This document shows positions 41,992 through 51,030 of a stretch of 64,000 nt of DNA, in pieces. Numbering within the stretch: position 1 is the first letter of the stretch; each line of letters begins with the position of its first letter. The notes under the pieces were generated by a model, which saw only the letters and a list, made by a program, of their open reading frames with translations, was not told the origin of the DNA and did no database searches. This DNA is from Synechococcus sp. PROS-U-1. Lineage in GTDB: Bacteria; Cyanobacteriota; Cyanobacteriia; PCC-6307; Cyanobiaceae. The position numbers and the translations under genes were made by a program. The stretch covers positions 620,001 through 684,000 of the forward strand of contig NZ_CP047951.1 of the NCBI RefSeq assembly GCF_014279755.1. The letters are read 5' to 3'.

Positions 41992-43101
41992 CCGCCGTCG
42001 CGGTGAAGCCACCAATCGTTGGTGGGTGTCCGCCAGCAGATCAGGGATGGGCAGTTGATGCGGGCATCGGGGCAGGCATTCCCCACAGCGTTCACAGGCG
42101 GAAGCATCCTGCTCTTCCCACCAGTGGCCGGCACGGCCGATCAGGTTGTATCGCTCCTGCGCAAATGCGGTGAGCCCATGGCCAATGGCCAGATTGCGCA
42201 GCCGCAACAGCTCGGGAATCGGAACCTGTTGCGGACAGGGGAGGCACGCCTGACATTGTTTGCACTGCTCTTGCCCGAGCCGTTTCTCCTGGCGCAGCTG
42301 TGCCGTAAGCAAGGCCTGCTGCTCAGCATCGCTGAGGGGGCCATCCTCCTGCGCCAGCCTTGCAGCAAGTTGGAGGTCATCGGCAACGGCAGCACCAACA
42401 GTCAGGGTGCTGATGCCCTGCGCCAGCAGGAATCTGTAAGCCAGCTGCAGGGGGGCGAAGGGGGTGCAGTCCTCCACCAGGGTTGGGCTCGGTGCCTGCA
42501 GGCGCCCTCCTTTGTCTGCGGGAGAGATCGCCATAACTCCAATCCCATGGCTCAATGCCCAATGGGCCAAGGGCAATCGCTGAGGGTCAAGCCAATGCAA
42601 GTGCAGGCTGCAGAAGGTGAATCGCTGGCTGCGCAGCGCCCGATCGATCAGCGGATTGCTGCCATGGCTGCTGAAGCCCACCTGGGTCACGCGGCCGCTG
42701 TTGCGTGCCCAGTCGAGAAGTTTCGAACCATCTCCGACCAGGGCCCAGTCAAGGTGCTCCTCCCGGTTGATGCCATGGATGGCCAGGTTGTCGAGGTGTG
42801 AGCAGCCCAGCCGCTCAATGGTCTGGTCAAGCCGACGTTGTCCCTCCTCGAAGCTCAGCCCCGGCAGTAGTTTGCTGGTGATCACCCAGTGGTCTGAAGC
42901 TTTACGGGTGGTCTGGCGAAGAGCTTCTCCCAGAAAACGCTCGGCAGGTCCGTAGGCAGGGGCGGTTTCAAGGTGGTTGATCCCTGCTGCTGCTGCCGCG
43001 TTGAGCACCGCTGCCATCTGGGACGCCGAGTCGAGTGCTCGCATCGTTCCCAGACTGAACAGGCTGACGGGGCGGCCGCTGCCAAAGGCGCGGGTTTTCA
43101 C
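41980..43101 (-). CDS. aldo/keto reductase with ferredoxin-like cluster motifs
   Basis: A 373-residue protein. The N-terminal about 270 residues are an AKR barrel (FSLGTMRALDSASQMAAVLN, then INHLETAPAYGPAERFLGEAL). The C-terminal about 90 residues hold two Cys sets (CKQCQACLPCPQ and CERCGECLPRCPH) of the 4Fe-4S ferredoxin pattern. This fused type is common in cyanobacteria and may couple substrate reduction to iron-sulfur electron transfer. Its start overlaps the BFN gene stop by 4 nt. Confidence 0.88.
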   Translation of the reverse strand: MKTRAFGSGRPVSLFSLGTMRALDSASQMAAVLNAAAAAGINHLETAPAYGPAERFLGEALRQTTRKASDHWVITSKLLPGLSFEEGQRRLDQTIERLGCSHLDNLAIHGINREEHLDWALVGDGSKLLDWARNSGRVTQVGFSSHGSNPLIDRALRSQRFTFCSLHLHWLDPQRLPLAHWALSHGIGVMAISPADKGGRLQAPSPTLVEDCTPFAPLQLAYRFLLAQGISTLTVGAAVADDLQLAARLAQEDGPLSDAEQQALLTAQLRQEKRLGQEQCKQCQACLPCPQQVPIPELLRLRNLAIGHGLTAFAQERYNLIGRAGHWWEEQDASACERCGECLPRCPHQLPIPDLLADTHQRLVASPRRRLWS

Positions 43102-43646
43102 TCCTCTGGGGGTGCTTCGTTGTCCTGGTTGCGCAGATGGCGCACCAGTGCCGCAGGGCTGAGGTCGTCGACAAAACGGCTGAAGGCACTTTGATCTTCA
43201 GCATCGGCTTCTGCATCCACCGGAATCGAGGCTTCCGCTACCACCTCCTCCAGCATCCAGATGCCGCTCCCAGTTCTGATCGCCAGCGCGATGGCGTCGC
43301 TGGGTCGGGCATCCACTTCGATCAGTTCCAGCACTTCGTCTTCGGCCAACTCCTCTTCGTCCAGATCAGGTCGCAGCTTCAAGACCGCGTGAAAGGTGCT
43401 GTCTTCGATCGCATGGACAATCACGCGTTCCAGCTCGAGCCCCCCAGCCACCAGCAGCGCGGCCATTAGGTCATGGCTGAGGGGCCGTGCTGGTGCTCCG
43501 CCCTGCAAGCCGGCCATGATGTTGTGGGCTTGCGCTTGGTCGATCCAGATCGGGACCTGACGTCGGCCGCTCGGATCTCGCAGCAGCACCATGGGGGTAC
43601 GGCTGGCGGCATCGAGTGCGATTCCGGCGACGCTCATTTCGACCAT
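43098..43646 (-). CDS. bifunctional nuclease (BFN, DUF151) family protein
   Basis: A 182-residue protein. The DUF151 core begins with VAGIALDAASRTPMVLLRD then RQVPIWIDQAQAHNIM, and continues through LMAALLVAGGLELERVIV and an acidic DEEELAEDEVLELIEVDARP stretch with SDAIALAIR. Plant homologues show RNase/DNase activity; the bacterial role is not settled. The C-terminal about 40 residues are acidic. Divergent from ribE, with 49 bp between the starts. Confidence 0.85.
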   Translation of the reverse strand: MVEMSVAGIALDAASRTPMVLLRDPSGRRQVPIWIDQAQAHNIMAGLQGGAPARPLSHDLMAALLVAGGLELERVIVHAIEDSTFHAVLKLRPDLDEEELAEDEVLELIEVDARPSDAIALAIRTGSGIWMLEEVVAEASIPVDAEADAEDQSAFSRFVDDLSPAALVRHLRNQDNEAPPEE

Positions 43647-43695
43647 GTCGGCGGCGCGGCTCTATCCGATTATGGCCAGAGAGCCGCTGCAAGCG

Positions 43696-44349
43696 ATGTT
43701 CACGGGGCTAGTGCAGTCAGTGGGAAGGATCGAGCGTCGTGCGGGGGCGGTCGTGGTCTGGGGCTGTGCTCCCTTCACCCCCTTGGCGCTTGGTGACAGC
43801 GTGGCCGTGGATGGCGTCTGCCTTACAGCGGCTGAGCTGATTGCGGATGGTTTCCGCGCGGATGTGAGTGAGGAAACCCTGCGCCGCACCACGCTGGGAC
43901 GAAAAGCGGACCGTGGTGGAGCTGTGAACCTCGAGCCGGCGCTGCGGCTGAGCGACCGGCTTGGTGGTCATCTGGTGAGTGGTCATGTGGATGCCACAGG
44001 GGAGGTCACCAGCGTGGAGACCCTCCCCCACTCCTGGTCTCTCTCGATCCGCTGGTCTGAAGCCCGATTTGGCCGTTACATCTGTGAGAAGGCCAGCATT
44101 GCTGTGGACGGCATCAGCCTCACGGTGGCGGACTGTTCAGCGGATGGAACGACGTTCTCCCTCGCGGTTATCCCCCACACCTGGGAGGCAACAACCCTGA
44201 AGAACCTTGCCGTCGGTGACACCGTGAACCTGGAAGCCGATCAACTAGCCCGTTACGCCGAGCGTCTTCTGCAGCCCGATGGTGCTGATGGCCGCAGCAC
44301 CGAAGAGGGGCTGACACCCCATTGGCTTGCCACTCATGGCTGGTCCTGA
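43696..44349 (+). CDS. ribE: riboflavin synthase alpha chain
   Basis: A 217-residue protein made of two lumazine-binding barrels. MFTGLVQSVGRIERR starts the first, GGHLVSGHVDATGEV marks the joint, and a second copy (RYICEKASIAVDGISL, then VIPHTWEATTLKNL) follows. Turns two 6,7-dimethyl-8-ribityllumazine into riboflavin. The start was moved to ATG 43696 because the open frame from 43591 overlaps the divergent BFN gene. Its end overlaps the convergent cyAbrB gene by 16 nt. Confidence 0.93.
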   Translation: MFTGLVQSVGRIERRAGAVVVWGCAPFTPLALGDSVAVDGVCLTAAELIADGFRADVSEETLRRTTLGRKADRGGAVNLEPALRLSDRLGGHLVSGHVDATGEVTSVETLPHSWSLSIRWSEARFGRYICEKASIAVDGISLTVADCSADGTTFSLAVIPHTWEATTLKNLAVGDTVNLEADQLARYAERLLQPDGADGRSTEEGLTPHWLATHGWS

Positions 44350-44705
44350 TCCATTTGCTGCAGAACGATCATTCCGGAGTCCCGTTGGAGCTCGATCTTG
44401 AACTCCTGGCCGGGCTCCAGGCCGAGCCGACGGGTGTAGGCGTGGCCGATCAGCAGGTTGCCGTTGCCATGAACACGGGTTCGGAATTCGGCCTGGCGAC
44501 CCCGGCTGCCGCCTGAGGAACTGCTGCTGCTTTTCGGCAATTGCCATCCCTGGGCCGCCGCTTTGGCCTCCACCAGTGCGCGATAAAAACTCTTTTTCAG
44601 CAGACGTCCACTCGGGCCGACGTAACCGCAGCCGCGGGCGATGTCATCTTCAGGCCGATTGCTGAGCGATCTGGCCTTGTCGAGCAGTTCCTTGCCGACC
44701 AGCAT
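44334..44705 (-). CDS. cyAbrB-type transcriptional regulator
   Basis: A 123-residue protein from ATG 44705 (MLVGKELLDKARSL). The N-terminal part (about 1-55) is the cyanobacterial AbrB extension, with GCGYVGPSGRLLKKSFYRAL. The C-terminal domain (about 78-115) is the AbrB-like DNA-binding fold, ending in LEPGQEFKIELQ. CyAbrB proteins control carbon and nitrogen responses and cell state, and act as nucleoid-like binders. Adjacent to ctaE but 54 nt apart. Confidence 0.87.
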   Translation of the reverse strand: MLVGKELLDKARSLSNRPEDDIARGCGYVGPSGRLLKKSFYRALVEAKAAAQGWQLPKSSSSSSGGSRGRQAEFRTRVHGNGNLLIGHAYTRRLGLEPGQEFKIELQRDSGMIVLQQMDQDQP

Positions 44706-44759
44706 TTCAGGAGTTGATTCAACTGAATTCTGGCCATGCTCGCCAATCAAGGCAAGGGA

Positions 44760-45359
44760 TCAGAGCAGATAAAGGATCACGAAGAGAATCACCCAGATTC
44801 CATCAACAAAGTGCCAGTACAACTCAGCTGCTTCCAGGGGGAAGTGGTCGGCTGCAGTCACACGGCCCTGCGGCTGCCTCGCTTGCCACCAGACGATCAG
44901 AATCATCAGTGCGCCGAGGGTCACATGGAGCCCATGAAATCCCGTGGCGGCGAAAAAGGTGCTGGCGAAGAGGTTGTCGGTCAGGCCGAAGGGAAGGGTG
45001 AAATATTCGACCATCTGACTCACCAGAAAGGCCAGTCCGAGGCCTGCCGTGATCAGGAGCCAGCGTCGACAGCGCCCGTGGTCGTCCTGTCGGATCGCCT
45101 GGCCGGCACGGTGGAAGGTGGCACTGCTCACCAGCAGTAAAATGGTGTTCAGGATCGGCAGGGGCAGCTCAAGTTCATAAATCGCCCCTTCCGGTAGAGG
45201 GTTCACGGCTTTGAAGGTGAGGTAAGCGGCAAAGAAGCCGGCAAAGGTCATGGCATCCGCCACAAGGAATGTGGCGAGGCCAAACATGCGGTGATCTGGA
45301 TGCTCGGCATGCTCTGCATGGCCTTGGTCCTGATCCTTGATGGGAACTGTGGTGGTCAT
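44760..45359 (-). CDS. ctaE: cytochrome c oxidase subunit III
   Basis: A 199-residue, five-helix membrane protein typical of cyanobacterial subunit III, which lacks the first two helices of the seven-helix form. Signatures include HPDHRMFGLATFLVADAM, FFAATGFHGLHVTLGALM and AELYWHFVDGIWVILFVILY. Third gene of ctaC-ctaD-ctaE; its ATG overlaps the ctaD stop by 4 nt. Part of the aa3-type respiratory terminal oxidase in plasma or thylakoid membranes. Confidence 0.95.
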   Translation of the reverse strand: MTTTVPIKDQDQGHAEHAEHPDHRMFGLATFLVADAMTFAGFFAAYLTFKAVNPLPEGAIYELELPLPILNTILLLVSSATFHRAGQAIRQDDHGRCRRWLLITAGLGLAFLVSQMVEYFTLPFGLTDNLFASTFFAATGFHGLHVTLGALMILIVWWQARQPQGRVTAADHFPLEAAELYWHFVDGIWVILFVILYLL

Positions 45360-47023
45360 TTGCCGCTGCTCCAGAGATCACGACCGCTTGCTGCGGTGAG
45401 GTCAAGCTCGTCCGGTGGGACGCCATAGCCGTAGGGCTCTTCCACCAGAGGTGCTTCGCCGATCCAGTTTTCAACCGGTGGCGGAGAACTGGTCAGCCAT
45501 TCAGGAGTCAGCGCTCTCCAGGGGTTGTCTCCTGCCACAGGGCCGTTGAGGGCGCTGTGAATCACATTCCAAAGGAAGGGCAGGGTGCTGATGGCCATCA
45601 GCAGGGCTCCGACGGAGCTGATCTGATTGATCAGGGTGAATTGAGGGTCGTATTCAGCCACTCGTCGCGGCATTCCGTTAAGACCCAACCAGTGCTGCGG
45701 CCCAAAGCACAGATTGAAACCAATGAAGGTCAGGGCGCAATGCAGCCGACCAAGATCTTCGTTGAGCATCCTGCCGGTGAACTTGGGATACCAGTGGTAA
45801 ATCGACGCGAAGATCACGAACACCGAACCTCCGAAGACGATGTAATGGAAGTGAGCGACAACGAAGTAGGTGTCGTGGACATGGATGTCGAAAGGCACTT
45901 GTGCCAAGGCAACGCCTGTGATGCCGCCAAGCACGAAGTTCACAATGAAGCCGCATGAAAACAGCATGGCGCTGTTAAGGCTGATGCGTCCGCCCCAGAG
46001 TGTTGCTAACCAATTGAAGAATTTGATGCCGGTTGGAACGGCGATGAATGCGGTGGCAATCGTGAAGAAGAGGCGCATCCAGGGAGGGGTTCCGCTGGTG
46101 AACATGTGGTGGGCCCACACGACCAGGCCCAACACAACGATGGCCATGATCGAGTACACCATGGTCACGTAGCCGAACAGAGGTTTCCGGGCATGAACCG
46201 GCAGGATCTCGCTCACCAAGCCAAAGGCCGGCAAGACCATGATGTAAACGGCTGGGTGGGAATAGAACCAGAACAGATGCTGGTAGACGACCACATTGCC
46301 CCCCAGGGTGGGATTGAAGAACCCTGTGTGCGCAACAATGTCGAAACTCAATAACACCAATGTTCCCGCGAGAACGGGTGTTGATAGAACTACAAGAATG
46401 CTTGTTCCGAGCATCGCCCAGCAATACATGGGAAGTTGCATCAACTTCAGCCCGGGTCGACGCAGCTTGAGAATCGTGGCGATGAAATTGATTCCTCCGA
46501 AGATTGAGCTTCCGCCAAGGAGAAGCACACTCAGGATCCAGATCACTTGACCAGTTGCTGGTGTGGTGATGCTGAGTGGTGGATAAGCTGTCCAGCCAGA
46601 TTGAGCAGCCCCTGTTAGGAAATAGCTGGTGATCAGCATCAATCCAGCTGGAGGGATTAACCAAAAAGCAACTGCATTGAGGCGTGGGAAAGCCATATCC
46701 CGTGCCCCCACATAAAAGGGGATCAGATAGTTTCCAAAGGCACCATTTACGACTGGGACGATCCAGAGAAAGATCATCACCGTGCCGTGGAGTGTCAGCA
46801 CTTGGTTGTAGACATCCCGTGCCATGAAGTCGGCAACGGGGCTGCTGAGTTCCGTGCGAATGGCGCCGGCCAGGGCGCCTCCAACGAGATAAAACACAAA
46901 GCCGCAGACGAGGTACTGCAGCCCGATCACCTTGTGATCAACGCTGAAGCTGAAATACCGCAACCAGCCGCTGGGTTGAAGTCGCGGTGGGCTGGATGTT
47001 TCCGGGGGCAAGCTGATCGTCAT
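45356..47023 (-). CDS. ctaD: cytochrome c oxidase subunit I
   Basis: A 555-residue, 12-helix heme-copper oxidase core subunit. Heme and CuB ligands can be placed in LTLHGTVMIFLWIVP (low-spin heme His), HLFWFYSHPAVYIMVLP (CuB His and the cross-linked Tyr region), VWAHHMFTSG (two CuB His) and HFHYIVFGG (heme His pair). Start is ATG 47023, two bases before the ctaC stop; the longer frame to 47152 lies inside ctaC. It reduces O2 and pumps protons. Confidence 0.97.
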   Translation of the reverse strand: MTISLPPETSSPPRLQPSGWLRYFSFSVDHKVIGLQYLVCGFVFYLVGGALAGAIRTELSSPVADFMARDVYNQVLTLHGTVMIFLWIVPVVNGAFGNYLIPFYVGARDMAFPRLNAVAFWLIPPAGLMLITSYFLTGAAQSGWTAYPPLSITTPATGQVIWILSVLLLGGSSIFGGINFIATILKLRRPGLKLMQLPMYCWAMLGTSILVVLSTPVLAGTLVLLSFDIVAHTGFFNPTLGGNVVVYQHLFWFYSHPAVYIMVLPAFGLVSEILPVHARKPLFGYVTMVYSIMAIVVLGLVVWAHHMFTSGTPPWMRLFFTIATAFIAVPTGIKFFNWLATLWGGRISLNSAMLFSCGFIVNFVLGGITGVALAQVPFDIHVHDTYFVVAHFHYIVFGGSVFVIFASIYHWYPKFTGRMLNEDLGRLHCALTFIGFNLCFGPQHWLGLNGMPRRVAEYDPQFTLINQISSVGALLMAISTLPFLWNVIHSALNGPVAGDNPWRALTPEWLTSSPPPVENWIGEAPLVEEPYGYGVPPDELDLTAASGRDLWSSGK

Positions 47024-47024
47024 G

Positions 47025-47855
47025 TCAAGCGTTTGCGATGGTGATGGGCTCGTCTTCCGGTGCTGCTTTGGCGTTTGCCTTGTACCAGTTATCCCAGTCC
47101 TCCGGGCTTTCGACCACAACGGTGGAGCGCATTCCGCCGTGGTACGGCCCACAAAGTTCGGCGCAAACGATCGGATAGCGTCCGGTTCGGGTTGGTGTGA
47201 AGCTCAGCTGTGTGGGTTGGCCTGGAATGACATCCTGTTTCAGGCGGAATTCAGGAACCCAAAAGGCATGAATCACATCTTTGGCTTCCATGCGCAGGGT
47301 GATCGGTCGATCGGATGGAACATGAAGCTCGCCTGATGTGATGTCACCGTCTGGGTAATGAAAGAGAAAGGCGAATTGCATCGCCGTCACTTCAACAGGT
47401 AAGACATTCGTTGCGGCTGCCGATTCAATCGATCCGGAACTGATTCCTCCCCAGATCTGCTCCTCGTGGGCACCGCTCATATGGTCATGGGCCAGAGGCA
47501 CCATGCCACCCATTCGGTCGTAGATGTCGTAGCTATACAGGCCTACAAACAGCACGACAACTGCTGGAACTGCTGTCCAGAAAATTTCAAGAGGAAGGTT
47601 GCCTTCAATGGCCAAGCCATCGCCGAGCTGACCACTTCGCCGTCTGAATCGAATCAAGCTGAAGACGAGAAGTCCAACAATTCCGACAAAGAGAATGCTG
47701 CCGATCGTGAACAGAACCTTAAAGAGTTCGTCGTAAATCGGTGCATTGGCACTCGCGTCGATGGGAAGGAGGTTGATGTTCTGGCCGATCCAAAGACCGC
47801 CTAGAGCAAGGACCATCCCGATCACTAACGTGAGAATGGCGGATGGGATCTGCAC
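47025..47855 (-). CDS. ctaC: cytochrome c oxidase subunit II
   Basis: A 276-residue protein. Two N-terminal helices (ILTLVIGMVLALGGLWIG and FTIGSILFVGIVGLLVFSLI) are followed by a soluble cupredoxin domain with the CuA ligands in VCAELCGPYHGGM plus an upstream His (HAFWVPEFRLKQD). It accepts electrons from cytochrome c6 or plastocyanin. First gene of the oxidase operon, divergent from ctaA across about 200 bp that hold a clear inverted repeat. Confidence 0.96.
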   Translation of the reverse strand: MQIPSAILTLVIGMVLALGGLWIGQNINLLPIDASANAPIYDELFKVLFTIGSILFVGIVGLLVFSLIRFRRRSGQLGDGLAIEGNLPLEIFWTAVPAVVVLFVGLYSYDIYDRMGGMVPLAHDHMSGAHEEQIWGGISSGSIESAAATNVLPVEVTAMQFAFLFHYPDGDITSGELHVPSDRPITLRMEAKDVIHAFWVPEFRLKQDVIPGQPTQLSFTPTRTGRYPIVCAELCGPYHGGMRSTVVVESPEDWDNWYKANAKAAPEDEPITIANA

Positions 47856-47936
47856 CCGATGAATCCCAGGTTTTCATCAGCGTATGGGGCTGGCTGCGTA
47901 TCTCCATGAAGTGATTGTTAAGGCCTTGTTTCTGTC

Positions 47937-47960
47937 AGGAAAAGAGGATGATCTTTTCCT
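47937..47960. promoter_or_regulatory. inverted repeat between ctaC and ctaA
   Basis: A perfect 9-bp dyad (aggaaaaga / tcttttcct) with a 6-nt spacer, followed on the plus strand by cttttgtg. It stands about 80 bp upstream of the ctaC start and about 97 bp upstream of the ctaA start, in the shared promoter region. It could be an operator or a plus-strand terminator-like leader hairpin. Confidence 0.5.
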
Positions 47961-48057
47961 CTTTTGTGTTGCAGACGTCCATACAGCGTGCCGCAATGTT
48001 CTGCATCGCTACGGTCCGAGCAATCCCTTCTGGTTTGCATCGGATGGAGCTTTTTTG

Positions 48058-48984
48058 ATGATGCTTTCCTCAATGTCGACACTCCGTCGACGTCTCGGGT
48101 TGTTGTCGGCGCATCTTGTGGTTGCCGTCATTGCTTTGGTTGTGATCGGTGGCGCGACACGGGTGATGGAGGCCGGCTTGGCCTGTCCCGACTGGCCGCT
48201 GTGCTTCGGGTCGTTTCTCCCGGGTCGGCAGATGAATGTTCAGGTTTTCCTGGAGTGGTTTCATCGTCTTGATGCTTTCGTCGTTGGCATCGCCCTGGTG
48301 GTGATGGCTGTGACGACGACGATTTGTCGGCGTCAGCTTCCTCAATGGCTGCCCTGGCTGGCAGCTGGCCTGATGGTCCTTGTGGCCATGCAGGGAGGTC
48401 TCGGTGCTTTGACGGTGACCCGGCTGCTCCCCTCAGGTGTTGTTACCGCCCATTTGGCGCTGGCCCTCACGCTGGTGGCACTCCTGAGTGGGTTGACGCA
48501 ACGCCTGCTTCATCCCGCTGCGGTCACCGCTCCCCTCTGGTGGCGCATCTCGGCACTGCTTGGTCTGGTGTCGGTCTTTGTGCAATGTCTGCTGGGTGGT
48601 CGTATGGCCACCGCTTGGGCGGGGCAGCGTTGCCTCGCAGGGGGTGAGGCCTGTCACCTGGTTCTCTCCCATCGCGTCACGGCGATGCCAGTGGCCGTTG
48701 TTGTGCTGGCCTTTGCCGGGGCGGCACTTCTGACTGGTGGTTGGGCCCGCCGCCAGTGGCCCTGGCTTGGTGGGGCGGTCCTCCTGGTCCTGGTTCAGGT
48801 GGCGCTTGGTGTTCTCACCCTTCGCCTTGGTCTGTCGCAACCCGCGGTCACCATCGCGCACCAGCTCGTTGCTGCCCTGTTGATCGCCTTGATGGCGGCG
48901 CTTCTGGTCCGATCTCCGGATCGCCCTTCACCACCCCGTTCTGTCGTTCTCGACGACACCTCATTGGAGGCCTGTCATGGCTGA
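48058..48984 (+). CDS. ctaA: heme A synthase
   Basis: A 308-residue, eight-helix membrane protein of the CtaA/COX15 family: [21 protein letters not shown] with the conserved Cys pair loop, [16 protein letters not shown] (heme His), GGLGALTVT and a second pseudo-repeat ([26 protein letters not shown]). Oxidises heme O to heme A. Start ATG 48058 with an upstream GGAG; the frame is open to 47884. Overlaps ctaB by 8 nt. Confidence 0.94.
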   Translation: MMLSSMSTLRRRLGLLSAHLVVAVIALVVIGGATRVMEAGLACPDWPLCFGSFLPGRQMNVQVFLEWFHRLDAFVVGIALVVMAVTTTICRRQLPQWLPWLAAGLMVLVAMQGGLGALTVTRLLPSGVVTAHLALALTLVALLSGLTQRLLHPAAVTAPLWWRISALLGLVSVFVQCLLGGRMATAWAGQRCLAGGEACHLVLSHRVTAMPVAVVVLAFAGAALLTGGWARRQWPWLGGAVLLVLVQVALGVLTLRLGLSQPAVTIAHQLVAALLIALMAALLVRSPDRPSPPRSVVLDDTSLEACHG

Positions 48985-49960
48985 ACTCACTGCAACCGTT
49001 CGTCCGACCCGTGAGGAGGTTGTTCCCTCCCGCAAGCGGGTCAAACTTCCCGCATGGCTGGAAGTGGCCAAACCGCGCCTCATCCCGCTTCTGCTTGCCA
49101 CCACTCTGGGGGGAATGGCTCTTAGTGAGGGCTGGCCTCTGTCCTCTCCGCGGCTGGTGTGCACCCTGGGAGGAGGGGCACTGGCTTCAGCCGCCGCAGG
49201 GGTTCTGAATTGTCTGTGGGAGCAGGATCTCGATGGCCGCATGGCTCGCACCAGCGGTCGTGCGCTTCCCTCTGGTCGGCTGTCGCCCACCAGTGCGTTT
49301 ATCGGTGCTATCGCCTGCACCCTTGCTGCGGCGATGTTGCTGGTGAGCGGCGTGAACTGTCTCGCTGCTGGCCTCTCCTTGCTCGGCCTTTGCAGTTATG
49401 TCCTGCTCTACACAGCCCTGCTCAAGCCGCGGACATCCCAGAACATCGTTATCGGTGGGGTCGCCGGGGCCATTCCGCCCCTTGTGGGGGCTGCTGCCGC
49501 CACTGGCCATGTCGGCCTTGGGGGCTGGTGGCTGTTTGCGCTGGTGATGGTCTGGACACCAGCCCACTTCTGGGCTTTGGCCTTGTTGTTGCGCGAGGAC
49601 TACCGCGCTGTTGGGATTCCGATGCTGCCGGTGGTCAAGGGGCCTGTGGTGACGGCGCGTGCGATCAAGACCTATGGCTGGATCACCGTCCTTCTGAGTG
49701 GTTTAGGGGTCTTCGCCCTGCCCTCCGGTGGCGTCTTCTACGGAGTGATGCTGCTTCCTTACAACGGTCGATTGCTGCAGCTGGTCGATCGACTTTCTCT
49801 TGATCCCGACAGCCTTGTGAACGCCAAGGCTCTGTTTCGCTGGTCGATTCTCTACCTGTTTGGCCTGTGCCTGCTGCTCATTCTCAGTCGAACGGACCTT
49901 GCATCAAGCTTTGCCTACCAGGTGATGCAGCTTCTCTCCCTGCTCACGGGGCTTCAATGA
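48977..49960 (+). CDS. ctaB: protoheme IX farnesyltransferase (heme O synthase)
   Basis: A 327-residue UbiA-superfamily enzyme with about nine helices. The prenyl-diphosphate site is [18 protein letters not shown] (N-x3-D-x2-D-x2-MxRT) and the second motif is in [34 protein letters not shown] is the usual start. Adds a farnesyl group to heme B to give heme O, which CtaA then oxidises. Co-transcribed with ctaA and divergent from ctaCDE, so cofactor and protein supply share one regulatory region. Confidence 0.95.
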   Translation: MAELTATVRPTREEVVPSRKRVKLPAWLEVAKPRLIPLLLATTLGGMALSEGWPLSSPRLVCTLGGGALASAAAGVLNCLWEQDLDGRMARTSGRALPSGRLSPTSAFIGAIACTLAAAMLLVSGVNCLAAGLSLLGLCSYVLLYTALLKPRTSQNIVIGGVAGAIPPLVGAAAATGHVGLGGWWLFALVMVWTPAHFWALALLLREDYRAVGIPMLPVVKGPVVTARAIKTYGWITVLLSGLGVFALPSGGVFYGVMLLPYNGRLLQLVDRLSLDPDSLVNAKALFRWSILYLFGLCLLLILSRTDLASSFAYQVMQLLSLLTGLQ

Positions 49961-50010
49961 GCACTCATTAGATTCCCTGGATTGCCCGAGCATGTCCCTG
50001 ACGGTGCCTG

Positions 50011-51024
50011 ATGGCGTTGATTGAACTGAGGAAGATTTCCAAGGCCTATGGCTCGGTAAAGGCTCTTCGCGAGCTTGATCTCACCGTTCCTGAAGGGTGT
50101 CTGTACGGGCTGCTTGGTCCGAATGGTGCCGGCAAAACAACGGCCATGCGCATCCTGGCCACTCTGCTTGCCCCGGATAGCGGTTCGGTTCGTGTCGGCG
50201 GCGTGGACGGACTGGCGCAGCCCAGAGCCCTTCGCCAGCTCATGGGATATGTGGCCCAGGAGGTGGCCATCGACAAAATCCTGAGTGGTCGAGAACTGCT
50301 GCAGCTGCAAGGAGATCTGTACCACTTGCCGCGTCAAGATCGCGACGTCCGAATCGCTGATCTGATTGAACGACTCGCCATGGGCGAGTGGATTGATCGC
50401 CGCTGCGGGACCTATTCCGGTGGCATGCGTCGGCGTCTCGACCTGGCTGCCGGCCTGTTGCACCGTCCCCGGTTACTGGTGCTCGACGAACCCACCGTCG
50501 GCTTGGACATCGAAAGTCGGAGTGCTATCTGGCAATTGCTGCGTCAGCTGGTTCAGGAGGGCACCACTGTTCTTCTGAGCAGTCACTACCTGGAAGAGGT
50601 GGAAGCCCTCGCTGACCAGATGGCAATCATCGATAACGGACGGGTGATCGCTGAAGGCGCTCCAGATCAGCTCAAACAACGACTTGGGGGGGATCGCGTC
50701 ACCCTCCGGGTCCGAGAGTTCAGCACTGCAGAAGAGGCGACCCAGGTGCGCGCTCTGCTTGAACCACTGGATGGGGTGCTTGAGGTGGTGGTCAACCGAT
50801 CTCAGGGTTTTTCCCTGAACCTGGTGATTGAGGGAGGGCCCGTGATTGATCAGCTTCGTCAAACCCTTGAGGGTGCAGGTCTTCCTGTTTTTGCCCTGGC
50901 CCAGAGCCGTCCAAGCCTCGATGATGTCTACCTTCAAGCAACAGGACGCACCCTGATGGACGCTGAACTAGCCATTGCAGGCCAGCGCGACGTCAAAAAG
51001 GAAAAGCGTCAATCCATGCGTTGA
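50011..51024 (+). CDS. ABC-2 type exporter ATPase
   Basis: A 337-residue ATPase of the DrrA/CcmA group. Walker A GPNGAGKTTAMRILATLL (about 38-55), signature YSGGMRRRLDLAAGLL, Walker B LLVLDEPTVGLD, and a long C-terminal accessory domain. It overlaps nothing upstream, starting 51 nt after ctaB. The permease follows at 51031. Likely exports a drug, lipid or polysaccharide; in cyanobacteria this pair is often found beside ctaAB. Confidence 0.9.
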   Translation: MALIELRKISKAYGSVKALRELDLTVPEGCLYGLLGPNGAGKTTAMRILATLLAPDSGSVRVGGVDGLAQPRALRQLMGYVAQEVAIDKILSGRELLQLQGDLYHLPRQDRDVRIADLIERLAMGEWIDRRCGTYSGGMRRRLDLAAGLLHRPRLLVLDEPTVGLDIESRSAIWQLLRQLVQEGTTVLLSSHYLEEVEALADQMAIIDNGRVIAEGAPDQLKQRLGGDRVTLRVREFSTAEEATQVRALLEPLDGVLEVVVNRSQGFSLNLVIEGGPVIDQLRQTLEGAGLPVFALAQSRPSLDDVYLQATGRTLMDAELAIAGQRDVKKEKRQSMR

Positions 51025-51030
51025 GTGCCG

